Below, piece by piece: positions 45,594 to 57,200 of a stretch of DNA of 64,000 nucleotides. The notes beneath the pieces were generated by a model, which searched no databases, was not told where the DNA came from, and saw only the letters and a list, made by a program, of their open reading frames with translations. Both the position numbers and the translations under genes were made by a program. Origin of the DNA: JAWPMT01 sp965242775 (lineage in GTDB: Bacteria; Bacteroidota; Bacteroidia; Cytophagales; Cyclobacteriaceae); NCBI GenBank assembly GCA_965242775.1, contig CBDETI010000018.1, positions 1-64,000 of the forward strand, written 5' to 3'. Positions within the stretch are counted from its first letter, which is position 1. Every line of letters starts with the position of its first letter.

Positions 45594-46012
45594 TGGATTT
45601 TTTAGAATTATCGACGCTTCTGTTTGATTTTGGCCTTGTCGTTTTGATATGGATGACCCAGCTCATCGTTTACCCAAGCTTCGCCTATTTTCAGCCTGAT
45701 GATTTGGTGCGTTGGCACTCCAGATATACCTCCCAGGTTACGCTGGTGGTGATGCCGTTAATGTTGGCACAGCTTGTTTTGCATGTTATAGGCCTCTATG
45801 AAAGTACTACTTTTTGGCAGGTTGGTGCCGCGCTGCTGATTGTGTTGACATGGATCAATACCTTCTTCTTTGCTGTGCCACTTCACCAGAAAATTGCGGC
45901 TGGCCAGCGTGTATCACAATCCGCCAACAGCCTGGTGAAGGTCAATTGGTTTCGAACTATTTCCTGGACCATTATCTTTCTCATTGGTCTTATGCGGTTT
46001 TTAAGAAGCTAG
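45590..46012 (+). CDS. Four-helix membrane protein, unknown
   Basis: Small membrane protein of 140 residues with four hydrophobic helices (about 10-30, 50-70, 78-100 and 119-138). It starts at ATG 45590, overlapping the SDR stop (ATGA), so it is translationally coupled to the SDR. The residues LVVLIWMTQLIVYPSFAYF and VKVNWFRTISWTIIFLIGL recur in Bacteroidota homologues of no known function. It ends inside the convergent alpha/beta hydrolase gene (23 bases of overlap at the 3' end). Likely function: unknown membrane partner of the SDR. Confidence 0.7.
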   Translation: MMDFLELSTLLFDFGLVVLIWMTQLIVYPSFAYFQPDDLVRWHSRYTSQVTLVVMPLMLAQLVLHVIGLYESTTFWQVGAALLIVLTWINTFFFAVPLHQKIAAGQRVSQSANSLVKVNWFRTISWTIIFLIGLMRFLRS

Positions 46013-46772
46013 CAACCAGATCATTGAACTGTCGTGAAGCCTCAATGTTAACGATGTGTCTGGTATTTTTGATGCTATGAAACTGTGATCGGGACTGCTT
46101 GCGATGGAACTTTAGCGCTTTGCTGAAAAACATAAAGTCTTGTTCACCCATGATGATCAGAGACGGTTGAGCTAGCTGTTGCAGGCTGAATGAACGGAGC
46201 AGTTGAAAGAACTCCTTGTAAAGACCAAGCCACTTCAGATATTCCTGCTGGGTGAGTTTTTTGGCCTGGGTCAGGTAAAGTCTGCGGGCAAACTGATTCT
46301 CCTTTTTCGGCATAAGTAGGAAGGAGAACAATCGATACATGGTAGGATAGGGTAAAAAAAGGTTCAAGAACTTGGCGGCATAGACGAAGCTCCTCAAGGT
46401 CCGGCCGCCTCCTAATACGGCCCCGGTAAAGACTAGTTTATCGATGTACTCAGGATACCTACTAACAAAATCTTGAATAAGGACGCTTCCGAATGAGAGG
46501 GTAATAAAATGAGCTTGACTGATATGGTGCTGATCCAGTACAAGTTTGATGTCTGTAGAAATAATTTCGAAGTTATAGCTTCCAAAAGCTGGTGATATGT
46601 TCTTGGAAGCTCCATGGTCACGAAGGTCCAAAAGCAACAGGTTGAAGTAATTTTTGAAGAAAGGTATTTGTCTTTTCCAGGTGCTGATACTACCACCGGC
46701 GCCGTGAATGAATACCACCCATGGAACGTCGTGTGAGTGAAAATGCCTGGAGCTATTTAGGATGCTTTGCAC
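45990..46772 (-). CDS. Alpha/beta hydrolase with altered nucleophile elbow
   Basis: Alpha/beta-fold hydrolase of 260 residues. The oxyanion strand VVFIHGAGGSISTWKRQIPFF (about 19-39) and LLLDLRDHGAS near 48-58 are clear. The nucleophile elbow, normally GxSxG, is THFITLSFGSVLI: the first Gly is replaced by Thr-Leu, with Ser still in place. MGEQDFMFF holds the Asp and KNTRHIVNIE the His, so a full triad is possible. Initiation is a GTG at 46772. It overlaps the convergent membrane-protein gene by 23 bases. The substrate is unknown; homologues act on esters or lipids. Confidence 0.82.
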   Translation of the reverse strand: MQSILNSSRHFHSHDVPWVVFIHGAGGSISTWKRQIPFFKNYFNLLLLDLRDHGASKNISPAFGSYNFEIISTDIKLVLDQHHISQAHFITLSFGSVLIQDFVSRYPEYIDKLVFTGAVLGGGRTLRSFVYAAKFLNLFLPYPTMYRLFSFLLMPKKENQFARRLYLTQAKKLTQQEYLKWLGLYKEFFQLLRSFSLQQLAQPSLIIMGEQDFMFFSKALKFHRKQSRSQFHSIKNTRHIVNIEASRQFNDLVASFLKTA

Positions 46773-46823
46773 GTTGGGTAAACAAAATATTTTGGCCTGT
46801 GGTTATAGCTTGAAAGTCAGCTT

Positions 46824-47222
46824 ATGAATAAAAATCAAATGGCCTTCGTGTTGAGAGCAGCCGGAATTTACAATCTGATTTGGGGTACTTGGGTCATCTT
46901 GTTTCCGGCGCACTTCTTTGAAATTACAGCTATGGCGGTACCCGAAAATCTCATGATATGGCAAGGCATGGGGATGGTAATTGGTGTCTATGGCCTAGGT
47001 TATTGGTGGGCGGCGCAGAATCCGGTTGTGCACTGGCCTATCGTGGCTGTGGGCCTGTTAGGTAAGTTGCTGGGTCCAACGGGCTTTTTCATCAATTATT
47101 GGGCTGGCAAAGTATCATTCAATTTTTTCTATCCGTTGATCACCAATGACTTTATCTGGTGGATACCGTTCTTTCTCATCCTGCAAGCTTCCAGGAAGCA
47201 GGGCCACCTTCGATTGATCTAA
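46824..47222 (+). CDS. Four-helix membrane protein, 132 aa
   Basis: Membrane protein with four predicted helices: about 9-28 (VLRAAGIYNLIWGTWVILF), 46-62, 70-92 and 106-123. Conserved-looking segments are GIYNLIWGTWVILFPAHFFE and QGMGMVIGVYGLGYWWAA. This layout, with the GxYNLxWG opening and a middle glycine-rich helix, is common among small Bacteroidota membrane proteins of unknown function. The next gene begins one base after the stop, so they are coupled. Confidence 0.7.
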   Translation: MNKNQMAFVLRAAGIYNLIWGTWVILFPAHFFEITAMAVPENLMIWQGMGMVIGVYGLGYWWAAQNPVVHWPIVAVGLLGKLLGPTGFFINYWAGKVSFNFFYPLITNDFIWWIPFFLILQASRKQGHLRLI

Positions 47223-47223
47223 G

Positions 47224-47598
47224 ATGGGCAGATACCATCGCCTTTCTATAGGGTTTCAGTCCGTTTTTTACGTCTTCGCAGGGTTCAATCATTTTGCGAA
47301 CCCGCACTTCTACTACGACCTTATACCACCTTACTTAGGCCATGATATGTTGATCAATATTGTTGCCGGCGTGGTGGAAATTGCCTTAGGAACAGCCCTG
47401 AATTTTCGTTCGTTGAGGAAAGCAGCATCTACTGGTATTATTTTCATGTTGTTGGCATTTGTTCTTTCTCATATCTATTTTATTCAAATAGGAAGTTGCG
47501 TCGAGGGTGGACTATGTGTGCCCGAGTGGATTGGCTGGGGAAGGCTACTGCTCATTCATCCTTTGCTCATGTGGTGGGCCTGGGCGGCAAGAAAATAA
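47224..47598 (+). CDS. DoxX-like four-helix membrane protein
   Basis: Membrane protein of 124 residues. FQSVFYVFAGFNHFANPHFYYDLIPPYL (about 9-36) is the DoxX-type opening, in which FAGxxHF stands at the first helix end. Three further helices follow, with AGVVEIALGTAL and FMLLAFVLSHIYFIQ. DoxX proteins have been linked to redox partners or detoxification, but the role of this subfamily is unknown. It starts one base after the previous gene and probably works with it in the membrane. Confidence 0.8.
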   Translation: MGRYHRLSIGFQSVFYVFAGFNHFANPHFYYDLIPPYLGHDMLINIVAGVVEIALGTALNFRSLRKAASTGIIFMLLAFVLSHIYFIQIGSCVEGGLCVPEWIGWGRLLLIHPLLMWWAWAARK

Positions 47599-47757
47599 AC
47601 TGTGGCACGATTTTACTGTTCAGTACGGTTCACCGTTCCCTTTGCCTTCAAGAATACACGGGAGGAAGCAGCTCACTTTCGTGATTATAGCAATAGTATG
47701 TCCTTGATTTTTTCCTTTTGAGGAAGAGGGAGGCAGGCTGGCAGTCGGCTTATGTGG

Positions 47758-50700
47758 TTATAACACCATACCGTATTTTGCCTCATATTGATTTTTGAAC
47801 TCGGTGGCGTTAAGCATACCGACAGCTCTGGCACCTTCTGAGGCGTTTTTGATCTTCTTTTTTTTGATCAGCTCATGGACATAAGCCAGCCTGATCTCCT
47901 TGATATAGGCTTTAGGCGTTTTCTGCGTGATCTCCTTGATCAAGCGGAAGGCCTTGCTTCTGCTGGCGTTTATTTCGTTCGCCACATCCTCTACGGTGAG
48001 ATTGGGGTCATCGATGCGGTCTATGATCAACTGATTTATTTTTTTGATGATCGATTGCTCCACATTACTCGTGAGGTCCTTGTCGTTGGCTATGATTTGC
48101 CAGGCATTGGATTTGATATTCTCTGTGTCATTAATTCTATTACTCACCCTTTTTCTCAGGTCGTCTGCCTCGAAGGGTTTTGTTATAAAATCATTGATTC
48201 CTGCTTGCAGGATGACTTGTTTGTCAATTTCCGCAGTTCTGGCTGACACCACCACAACAGGAATATTATTGAATCGCTCACTAGCGGAGAGTTCCTCGAT
48301 TAATTCAAATCCATCTAGCCAGGGCATCATTAGGTCTGTGATGATCAGATCTATGCGAGTATTTGCCAGTACCTGTAAAGCCTGCTTGCCATCTCCGGCG
48401 AAGGCCAGGTTGTAGTCCTCGTTTAAAACGCTGCCGATGTAAGAACGGATCTCTTCGTGATCATCCACAATCAAAATGGTCTTCTCCCTGTTTCCAGGGA
48501 TATAGGGGTTGAGGGCCTGTTCAGGGGCGCTAACCAGTGTTGGTGATAGTTCTGTATCCTCCAGATCAAAGCTTTCACTGGTGACATTCTTGTCCAGGTT
48601 AAAAGGGAGCGTCAGCATAAAGGAGGCTCCCTGTCCTATTTCGCTTGCTACGGTTATCTCTCCACCATGGAGTGTGATGAGCTCTTTGACCAGCGATAGA
48701 CCGATACCAAAGCCTTCCTGACTTGCATACGGCTGATGCGGGGCCTGATAAAAGCGATCAAAAATGTGTGGAAGATGCGTCGCATCAATACCCTCGCCAG
48801 TGTCAGAAACTTCCAAAGTGAGCTGGCTATCCCGAATAGACACAGCCACAGTGATAGTATCTCCAATTTTCGTATGCCTAAAGGCATTGGAAATCAAATT
48901 GAACAGGATCTTTTTGAAATAAAGCTTGTCTGCGTTCAGGATCAAATCATCCTCGATCTGCGTCTTTAGTTCCAATGTTTTTTTCTCCTGAACTGCTCTT
49001 GAATCAAACATCTTGATGATCAGTTCCAGCATCGGGAGAAGACGAATTTCACTCCACTTCAATTCTAAACGCCCCTCCTCCAACAACAACAGGTTTTGAA
49101 TTTCTGCTGTCATTTGTGTGAGTATTGAGGTATTGCGCCGAAGGTTTTCCAAGTCCGTTTCCGTCGCTTGCGTGAGATAGTTATCCTTATTTTGAAGTAT
49201 TTGGTGGGTATATCCGCGAATCAATGTCAGGGGGGTACGGAAGTCGTGATTGATATTCGCGAAGAGTCGGGTCCGATAGTCGTTTAAGGTTTTAAGCTTT
49301 TCATTAGACTGATTCAGTTGATCATTTAATTCGGATAGGTGAACACTCATTCGTCTTCTTTGAGCAAGCCCTCGATATACAACAAAAGCCAGGATTGCCA
49401 ATACAACGATTACCATCACGGCTCCTGCGATTAGGTAATTCTGTCTTCTGATCGTCGCTTCATCCAGCGCCTGGTTCAGGCGTAGCACCTCGTTTTCTGA
49501 TTCTTGTTCTTTGAGGTCATGAACTGAGGTCAGGTTGGCAATTTCTGTATCCTTTTCTACATTATACAAACTATCCATGGCCATCATATAATTGTTAAGA
49601 TGACCAAAAGCCTTTTCATAATCCCCTGTGGACTGATGTGCCTGGTAGGCTATTTCGTGAATAATCGCAAGATTGTAATAGTTACTTTCATCCTCTATCA
49701 TAGCCAGGGCCCTATTGGAGTAGGCTATGGCCTCGTCATCATCTCCCATTTTGAGATATATGTCGCCAATGATTTGTAAGCTGTTTAAAATGTCCGCTGG
49801 AATATTGAGTTCTTCCTGAAGTTTCAAGGCCCTGTTTCCATAGTCTAATGCCTCAGGGTATTGCTCCAGCCTTCCATAACTATGTGCCAGATTTGATAAA
49901 ATCAAGGCTAAGTGCGACGAGTAATTGAACTCCTCCGCTATTTGTAGCGATTTCTCAAGGTTGGAGATCGCGTCTTCAAAATTTTCAAGCTCGGCGTGGC
50001 AGCCGGCAATAGCGATAAAAGCAGAGGTAATCATAAATTTCTCATTGATCGCTTCAAACATGAGCAAAGCGGTTTCGAGATCATTGATGGCTTCCTCGAA
50101 TTGGAAATTGTAATACTTAACCGTACCGATAAGGTAGGTGGATTGGCCAATATTTAAAGTATCCTTGAATTGTGTGGCGTATGCCAAAGCTTCATAAGAA
50201 TATTCCAGTGCCTTGTCGTAATTACCATGGCCCATCTGAACCAGGGCCATGCTCACAATACTTTCAGTAAGGGCCAGTGTATCCTTTAGCTCCTTACGGA
50301 TCTCTAAACTCTGTTCAAAGTAATACGCTGCGGTATCCAGATGCCCCAGGTCGTTAAAAAGGCTGCCAGTATTATCCAGGTTATAGCCAAGTGCGACAAG
50401 ATCATTCCTTTCCTGGTTGATTTCGCTCGCTTTTTTGATGGTCGACAAGGCCTCATCGTATTCTCCTCTAAGTCTGTGAACAGCGGACATTTGCGCATAG
50501 CAATACCCCAGATACTGTTTCATTTGCAAAGCATCGAAGGCAGCAACTGCGATACCATAGTAGTCCATTGCCTTAGCGTATTGATCCGAGTGGTGATAAC
50601 TTTGGCCAATAAAGTAGTGAGCCAAGGCTTTTTGCTCTTCGTTCTTCAATCGCTTTGAGAGCGCAAGAGCCTGTTGACCATATTTTAGCCCTTTATCTGG

Positions 50701-50919
50701 AGCGATTTCCCTGTTTAGCTTAGACAACTCCACGAGCCAATTCAATTTTATTGTGTCCTCTGCCTGATGATTAGCAAGTAGGTTGGTGAGGCTGTCTATC
50801 TCCGGATTACGCTGCCCAAAGGAGCTAGGACAGAAGTATGTTAAAAGCAAGATGAAAAGGACTGAATGGAAATTCGCCTGCCACCTATTATCCGTCTTTG
50901 GTTTGTTCACTTTTCGCAT
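47758..50919 (-). CDS. Hybrid two-component system protein: TPR, histidine kinase, receiver, AraC
   Basis: One-protein signalling system of 1053 residues, start at ATG 50919 (MRKVNKPK); a longer start at 50967 lacks a signal-like beginning. Domain order: signal peptide (ends about residue 36), about ten TPRs (to 440), coil and membrane helix near 510 (IAGAVMVIVVLAILAFVVYR), HisKA with NINHDFRTPLTLIRGY near 556, HATPase with NLISNAFRHTKIGD, SDTGEGID and GIGLSLVKELITLHGG, a receiver with Asp near 860 (LIITDLMMPWLDGF), and an AraC domain from about 970 to the end (LTVEDVANEINASRSKAFRLIKEITQKTPKAYI). Like Bacteroidota HTCS proteins it senses outside and binds DNA inside. It is divergent from the adhesin gene, a probable target. 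Confidence 0.9.
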   Translation of the reverse strand: MRKVNKPKTDNRWQANFHSVLFILLLTYFCPSSFGQRNPEIDSLTNLLANHQAEDTIKLNWLVELSKLNREIAPDKGLKYGQQALALSKRLKNEEQKALAHYFIGQSYHHSDQYAKAMDYYGIAVAAFDALQMKQYLGYCYAQMSAVHRLRGEYDEALSTIKKASEINQERNDLVALGYNLDNTGSLFNDLGHLDTAAYYFEQSLEIRKELKDTLALTESIVSMALVQMGHGNYDKALEYSYEALAYATQFKDTLNIGQSTYLIGTVKYYNFQFEEAINDLETALLMFEAINEKFMITSAFIAIAGCHAELENFEDAISNLEKSLQIAEEFNYSSHLALILSNLAHSYGRLEQYPEALDYGNRALKLQEELNIPADILNSLQIIGDIYLKMGDDDEAIAYSNRALAMIEDESNYYNLAIIHEIAYQAHQSTGDYEKAFGHLNNYMMAMDSLYNVEKDTEIANLTSVHDLKEQESENEVLRLNQALDEATIRRQNYLIAGAVMVIVVLAILAFVVYRGLAQRRRMSVHLSELNDQLNQSNEKLKTLNDYRTRLFANINHDFRTPLTLIRGYTHQILQNKDNYLTQATETDLENLRRNTSILTQMTAEIQNLLLLEEGRLELKWSEIRLLPMLELIIKMFDSRAVQEKKTLELKTQIEDDLILNADKLYFKKILFNLISNAFRHTKIGDTITVAVSIRDSQLTLEVSDTGEGIDATHLPHIFDRFYQAPHQPYASQEGFGIGLSLVKELITLHGGEITVASEIGQGASFMLTLPFNLDKNVTSESFDLEDTELSPTLVSAPEQALNPYIPGNREKTILIVDDHEEIRSYIGSVLNEDYNLAFAGDGKQALQVLANTRIDLIITDLMMPWLDGFELIEELSASERFNNIPVVVVSARTAEIDKQVILQAGINDFITKPFEADDLRKRVSNRINDTENIKSNAWQIIANDKDLTSNVEQSIIKKINQLIIDRIDDPNLTVEDVANEINASRSKAFRLIKEITQKTPKAYIKEIRLAYVHELIKKKKIKNASEGARAVGMLNATEFKNQYEAKYGMVL

Positions 50920-51239
50920 AGCTGATGTTCCTATTCTCCCGGGGAAGAAAATAAGTAGGTCTTCCATAAAAAAATCCTGCTTGGGAGCGGAATGCTAAGG
51001 TACTTTATATGGTAAGAATTGAAGTGAGGTCCTGCAACTCATAAGTCCATTTCAAGGAACAGGAATGGAAAATTCCTTCACATAAGTATCTGAAAATCAG
51101 TCAGTAGTACTTTTTCTAACTGTTTTGGGATTTTTTCTAATACCCCGGAATCCAGGTTTGCAGCTGGGGATTGTCAAACACAATTATGTTCTGATTAATC
51201 TCCGAAACGCTTTTACCAATAGTTTAAACAGTTACAGTA

Positions 51240-54200
51240 ATGTCTTTTTTTGATGTAGAACGAACGTGGAGGTGGCTTCATGTTCTAGAGGAACGAATAC
51301 GGTACCGATGGACAATTGCCGTTTGTGCACTAGCTATTTCCATCCCGGCTTTTTCCAATACTATTCAGGTTACCAACACCAATACGAGTGGAGCAGGAAG
51401 CCTGGACCAAGCGATACAGGATTTTATATCCGGTGGGACTTCCAGCACCATAACATTTGATGTGAGTTTGATTGGAAGCACCATTAGCATTACGCAAGCC
51501 TATAGCTTCTCCGCGAACAGCCTGACACTGGATGGAGATGTGAATGGAGATGGAGCTTCCGATATCACGCTCCAGAGCGACGCTGCGGATCACGGTTTTT
51601 TTTTCTCTTTCAGGAACAGCAGCGATTACATTCGAAAACTTACTGGTAGAAAATTTCAGTACCACCAGCGATGGAGGAGTAGTCCAAATTTCTACTGGTA
51701 CTGTCACAATTGATAATTGTGTGATCAGGAACAATACAGCAAGATCCGGAGGTGTCATATATATTACAAATGGATTTGGAACCGGGGATGCGAATATTAC
51801 AAAATCAATCTTTTACGGCAATTCAGCAACCAGTTTTGGTGGGGTAATCTACCAGGCATCTTTTCTGAGTAGCATACATACCGTGATTGAAAACTCACTT
51901 TTTTATGAAAACTCCGCTCTCAATAGCAATGGTGGCGTAGCGTATATTAGTGATGGGGCAAATTTCACATTGCGACATGTCACGTTATCCAATAATAGCT
52001 CAAAGTTTAGCGGTGGAGCCATTTTGAACAACAACAACTTAACCATAGAAAATAGCCTGATCGTAGGCAACAGTTCCGAATCAGGACCGAGCAACATTCT
52101 AAACAATCGCACCTTTAACAACGTGGGGGGAAGTATCGTGGGAGGTGAAAATGGAGCCTCTGATGCTGTGGCGGATTATTTTGTGGATGCTGCTAATGGG
52201 GATTACAACTTATATTCAACCAGCCCTGCCGTAAATGCCGGCCTCAATTCACTCACTACGGCCGCTGGAATCACTACGGACATTATCGGTAATGCACAGC
52301 CGAATGTAGGTATCACTAGTATAGTAGATGCGGGTGCATATGAGTTCCTGGGAGATCCACCTATAAGCTTTGAGTCTTCATCAGTTACCAATTCAAGTAC
52401 CTTAACCGTCACACTGACCTTTGACAGGCACGTTACCGGACTGGATAATACAGATTTTACAACGGCCACAAATTCCCTTTCGCTTACATCACTCACTTCA
52501 CCGGATAATACAGTTTATACGGCCACCTTCACCCTTTCTGATTTGACACAAAGGGCCGTGGATACAGTATTCATGGATGCCCTGGTGGAAGATATGTTCA
52601 GTAATAATTTGCAGGCAAAAGATACTTCTGCCTTTATCTATTACGTTCCGGTTGCCAGGGTAACCAACACAATGACAAGTGGGGAAGGTTCTTTCGATCA
52701 GGCGCTGCAAGACTTCATCAACTCAGAAGGTACAGTAAATACGGTGGAGTTTGATCCTTCCTTGGATGGGAGTACAATCATGGTGACCCAAAGCTATACG
52801 CTTTCACAAGGTATGCTAACGGTAGATGGTGATATTGATAACAATGGAACCATAGATGTCACGTTAAAAAGTGATGGAACAAGCCATCGTCTGTTTGATT
52901 TAGCTGGCTCAACGTCATTGACATTGAACCGCCTTAGACTAAGAGATTTCACGACCTCCAATCTATGGGGAGGAATGGCAATAGTTAACTCTGCGACAGC
53001 TACGATCAATGTACAGGGCTGTGAGATGCTCAACAACCAGAGTGGTCGCAACGGAGGATCTATTTACTCTCAAGCTGGAAATGTAACCATTAACCAAAGC
53101 GTTTTCGACGGTAACTCTGGAGACTGGGGTGGAGCGGTGACCATATTCGGAGGAACAACAACTATTGAAAACTCCGTGTTCGGCGATAATACTGCAAGTT
53201 TGGGTGGAGCCATATATGGTCGCAATGGGGCTAACATTAACGTGCGTCACTGTACTTTTTCCGGCAATGCGGGGACTGCCAATGGTGGCGCCATTTATAA
53301 TCTCAACCAGTTGACGGTCGAGAACTCTCTTTTTGTGGATAATGAAGTCAACTCAACAGTAAACAACATTAGAAACGAGGCTACCTTCAATGATAATGGA
53401 GGGAATATCTATGGGGGTGAAAGCAGCACTTCCAATAATGTAGCAGACTACTTTACAGATGCGGCCAATGATGATTACACACTGCATTTGAAAAGTTTAG
53501 CGGCTGATCAGGGGCTTAATGCACTAGCTACAAATGCGGGAATTACTGTCGACCTGATAGGAAATCCACGACCATACGCAGGCATCGTCCAAACGGTGGA
53601 TGTGGGAGCCTACGAGCTTCAGGCTGATCCTGATTTTGTGGCTCCTACGGTTAGTATTTTGACCACCTCAAATGATCCAACCAATGACAATCCGATTCCT
53701 GTAACAATTACTTTCAGTGAGTCAGTGACAGGCTTTGAATCTGGGGATGTGACCGTGAGTGGCGGTACGCTCGACAACTTCACAGGGTCCTCAACCAGCT
53801 ATTCCTTTGATTTGGTTCCGGATACCGATGGAACCTTGACGGTGGATGTCGCGGCGAGTGTAGCTACAGATGCCGCTGGCAACGACAATACCGCTGCGAC
53901 ACAATTGAGTGTTGACTATGATGGCACAGCTCCCACGGTCACGCTTTCCACTACATCCGATGATCCGACGAATGATAACCCGATCCCGGTGACGATCACA
54001 TTTAGTGAGTCGGTGACAGGTCTTGAATCTGGGGATGTGATAGTAAGCGGCGGTACCATTGATAATTTCACAGGGTCGTCAACCAGCTATTCCTTTGATT
54101 TGGTTCCGGATACCGATGGAACCTTGACGGTGGATGTCGCGGCGAGTGTAGCTACAGATGCCGCTGGCAACGACAATACCGCTGCGACACAATTGAGTGT

Positions 54201-57200
54201 TGACTATGATGGCACAGCTCCCACGGTCACGCTTTCCACTACATCCGATGATCCGACGAATGATAACCCGATCCCGGTGACGATCACATTTAGTGAGTCG
54301 GTGACAGGTCTTGAATCTGGGGATGTGATAGTAAGCGGCGGTACCATTGATAATTTCACAGGGTCGTCAACCAGCTACTCTTTTGACCTGGTTCCGGATG
54401 CCAATGGCACTTTGACGGTAGATGTAGCGGCGGGTGTAGCCGCAGATGAAGTCGGTAATGAAAATACAGCTGCCACGCAGTTGAGTATTGATTATGACGA
54501 TACCGCCCCAACAGTCGCGCTTTCCACAACTTCGAACGATCCAACCAAAGACAATCCGATCCCTGTGACGATCGCTTTCAGCGAGTCGTTGACAGGTTTT
54601 GAATCGGGAGACTTGACGGTGAGTGGTGGCACGATTGAAAATTTCACAGGGTCGTCAACCAGCTATTCCTTTGATTTGGTTCCGGATACCGATGGAACCT
54701 TGACGGTGGATGTCGCGGCGAGTGTAGCCACAGATGCCGCTGGCAATGACAATACCGCTGCGACACAATTGAGTATTGACTATGATGGCACCGCCCCAAC
54801 AGTCACGCTTTCCACTACTTCCGATGATCCAACAAATGACAATCCGATTCCGTTGACGATCACTTTCAGTGAGTCGGTGACAGGTTTTGAATCTGGGGAT
54901 GTGATAGTAAGCGGCGGTACCATTGAAAATTTCACAGGGTCGTCAACCAGCTATTCCTTTGATTTGGTTCCGGATACCGATGGAACCTTGACGGTGGATG
55001 TCGCGGCGAGTGTAGCCACAGATGCCGCTGGCAATGACAATACCGCTGCGACACAATTGAGTATTGACTATGATGGCACCGCCCCAACAGTCACGCTTTC
55101 CACTACTTCCGATGATCCAACAAATGACAATCCGATTCCGTTGACGATCACTTTCAGTGAGTCGGTGACAGGTTTTGAATCTGGGGATGTGATAGTAAGC
55201 GGCGGTACCATTGAAAATTTCACAGGGTCGTCAACCAGCTATTCCTTTGACTTAATTCCGGATACAGATGGAACACTGACGGTAGATGTAGCTGCAAGTG
55301 TGGCCATGGATGCAGCCGGTAATGAAAATACCGCCGCGACACAATTGAGTGTTGACTATGATGGCACCGCCCCAACGGTCACACTTTCCACAACTTCCGA
55401 TGATCCAACGAATGACAATCCGATCCCGGTGACGATCACATTTAGTGAGTCGGTGACAGGTTTTGAATCGGGAGATGTAACGGTGAGCGGCGGCACGATT
55501 GAAAATTTCACAGGGTCGTCAACCAGCTATTCCTTTGATTTGGTTCCGGATACCGATGGAACCTTGACGGTGGATGTCGCGGCGAGTGTAGCAACAGATG
55601 CCGCTGGCAATGACAATACCGCTGCGACACAATTGAGTGTTGACTATGATGGCACCGCCCCAACAGTCACGCTTTCCACTTCTTCCGATGATCCAACAAA
55701 TGACAATCCGATTCCGTTGACGATCACTTTCAGTGAGTCGGTGACAGGTTTTGAATCGGGAGACTTGACGGTGAGCGGCGGTACCATTGATAATTTCACA
55801 GGGTCGTCAACCAGCTATTCCTTTGATTTGGTTCCGGTTACCAATGGAACACTGACGGTGGATGTCGCGGCGAGTGTAGCTACAGATGCCGCTGGCAACG
55901 ACAATACGGCTGCGACACAATTGAGCATTGACTATGATGGCACCGCTCCCACGGTCACGCTTTCTGCCACTTCTGCTGATCCTACGGGTGATAATCCAAT
56001 TCCTGTGACGATTACTTTCAGCGAGTCTGTGACAGGTTTTGAATCTGGAGATGTGACAGTGGGTGGTGGCACGATCGATAACTTCACAGGGTCCGCGGCC
56101 AGCTATTCTTTTGATTTGATACCGGATGCAGATGGAACCCTGACAGTCGACATTGCCGCAAGTAAAGCCACAGATGCAGCCGGCAATGAGAATGATGCTG
56201 CGACACAATTGAGCATTGACTATGATGCCACGGCTCCCACGGTCACGCTTTCCACTACTTCCGATGATCCAACGAATGACAATCCAATTCCTGTGACGAT
56301 CACATTTAGTGAGTCGGTGACAGGTTTTGAGTCTGGAGATGTGATGGTTAGCGGTGGTACGATTGAAAATTTCACAGGGTCGTCAGCCAGCTATTCTTTT
56401 GATTTGGTTCCGGATACCGATGGAACCTTGACGGTGGATGTCGCGGCGAGTGTAGCTACAGATGCCGCTGGCAACGACAATACCGCTGCGACACAATTGA
56501 GTGTTGACTATGATGGCACCGCTCCAACGGTCACACTTTCCACTACTTCCGATGGGCTAACGAATGATAATCCCATTCCCGTGACGATCGCTTTCAGTGA
56601 GTCGGTGACAGGCTTTGAGTCAGGAGATGTGACGGTGAGTGGCGGCACGATTGATAATTTTATAGGGTCGTCAGCCAGCTATTCTTTTGATTTGATTCCG
56701 GATGCCGATGGAACATTGACTGTCGACGTGGCTGCGAATGTAGCTACGGATGATTCTGGTTATGAGAATATTGCTGCCACCCAGCTAACCATTGTCTATG
56801 ATGGCACTGCTCCTGTCGTTACAGTCGATGTACTTGACACAGATGATAGAACACCCCGTTTAACAGGCACAGTCGACGATCCGGATGCCACTATTTCTAT
56901 ATCAGTGGATGAGCAAAACTTGAGTGCCGTCAATAACGGAGACGGGACATGGCTTGTCAGCGAAAACCTGTTAGCTGATTTGGAAATTGGCACCTATGAT
57001 GTCGTTTGCACGGCTACCGATCGAGCCCAAAATGTGGGGTCGGATAATACCTCGAATGAGCTAACTATCGATGCCATATTGGCCTTGGAAAAGCCACAGA
57101 TTCACGTGCATGTCTATCCAAATCCAGTTACTAATCAACTTTCGATCGGGACTAATTTTGATTACCAGGAAATTCGCATGGTCCAGGTAATTGACGGCAG

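Noticed and set aside
53641..56808. Regular repeats that might be a CRISPR array
   Set aside because: The units are 288 bases long, in frame, without unique spacers, and encode 96-residue Ig-like domains.
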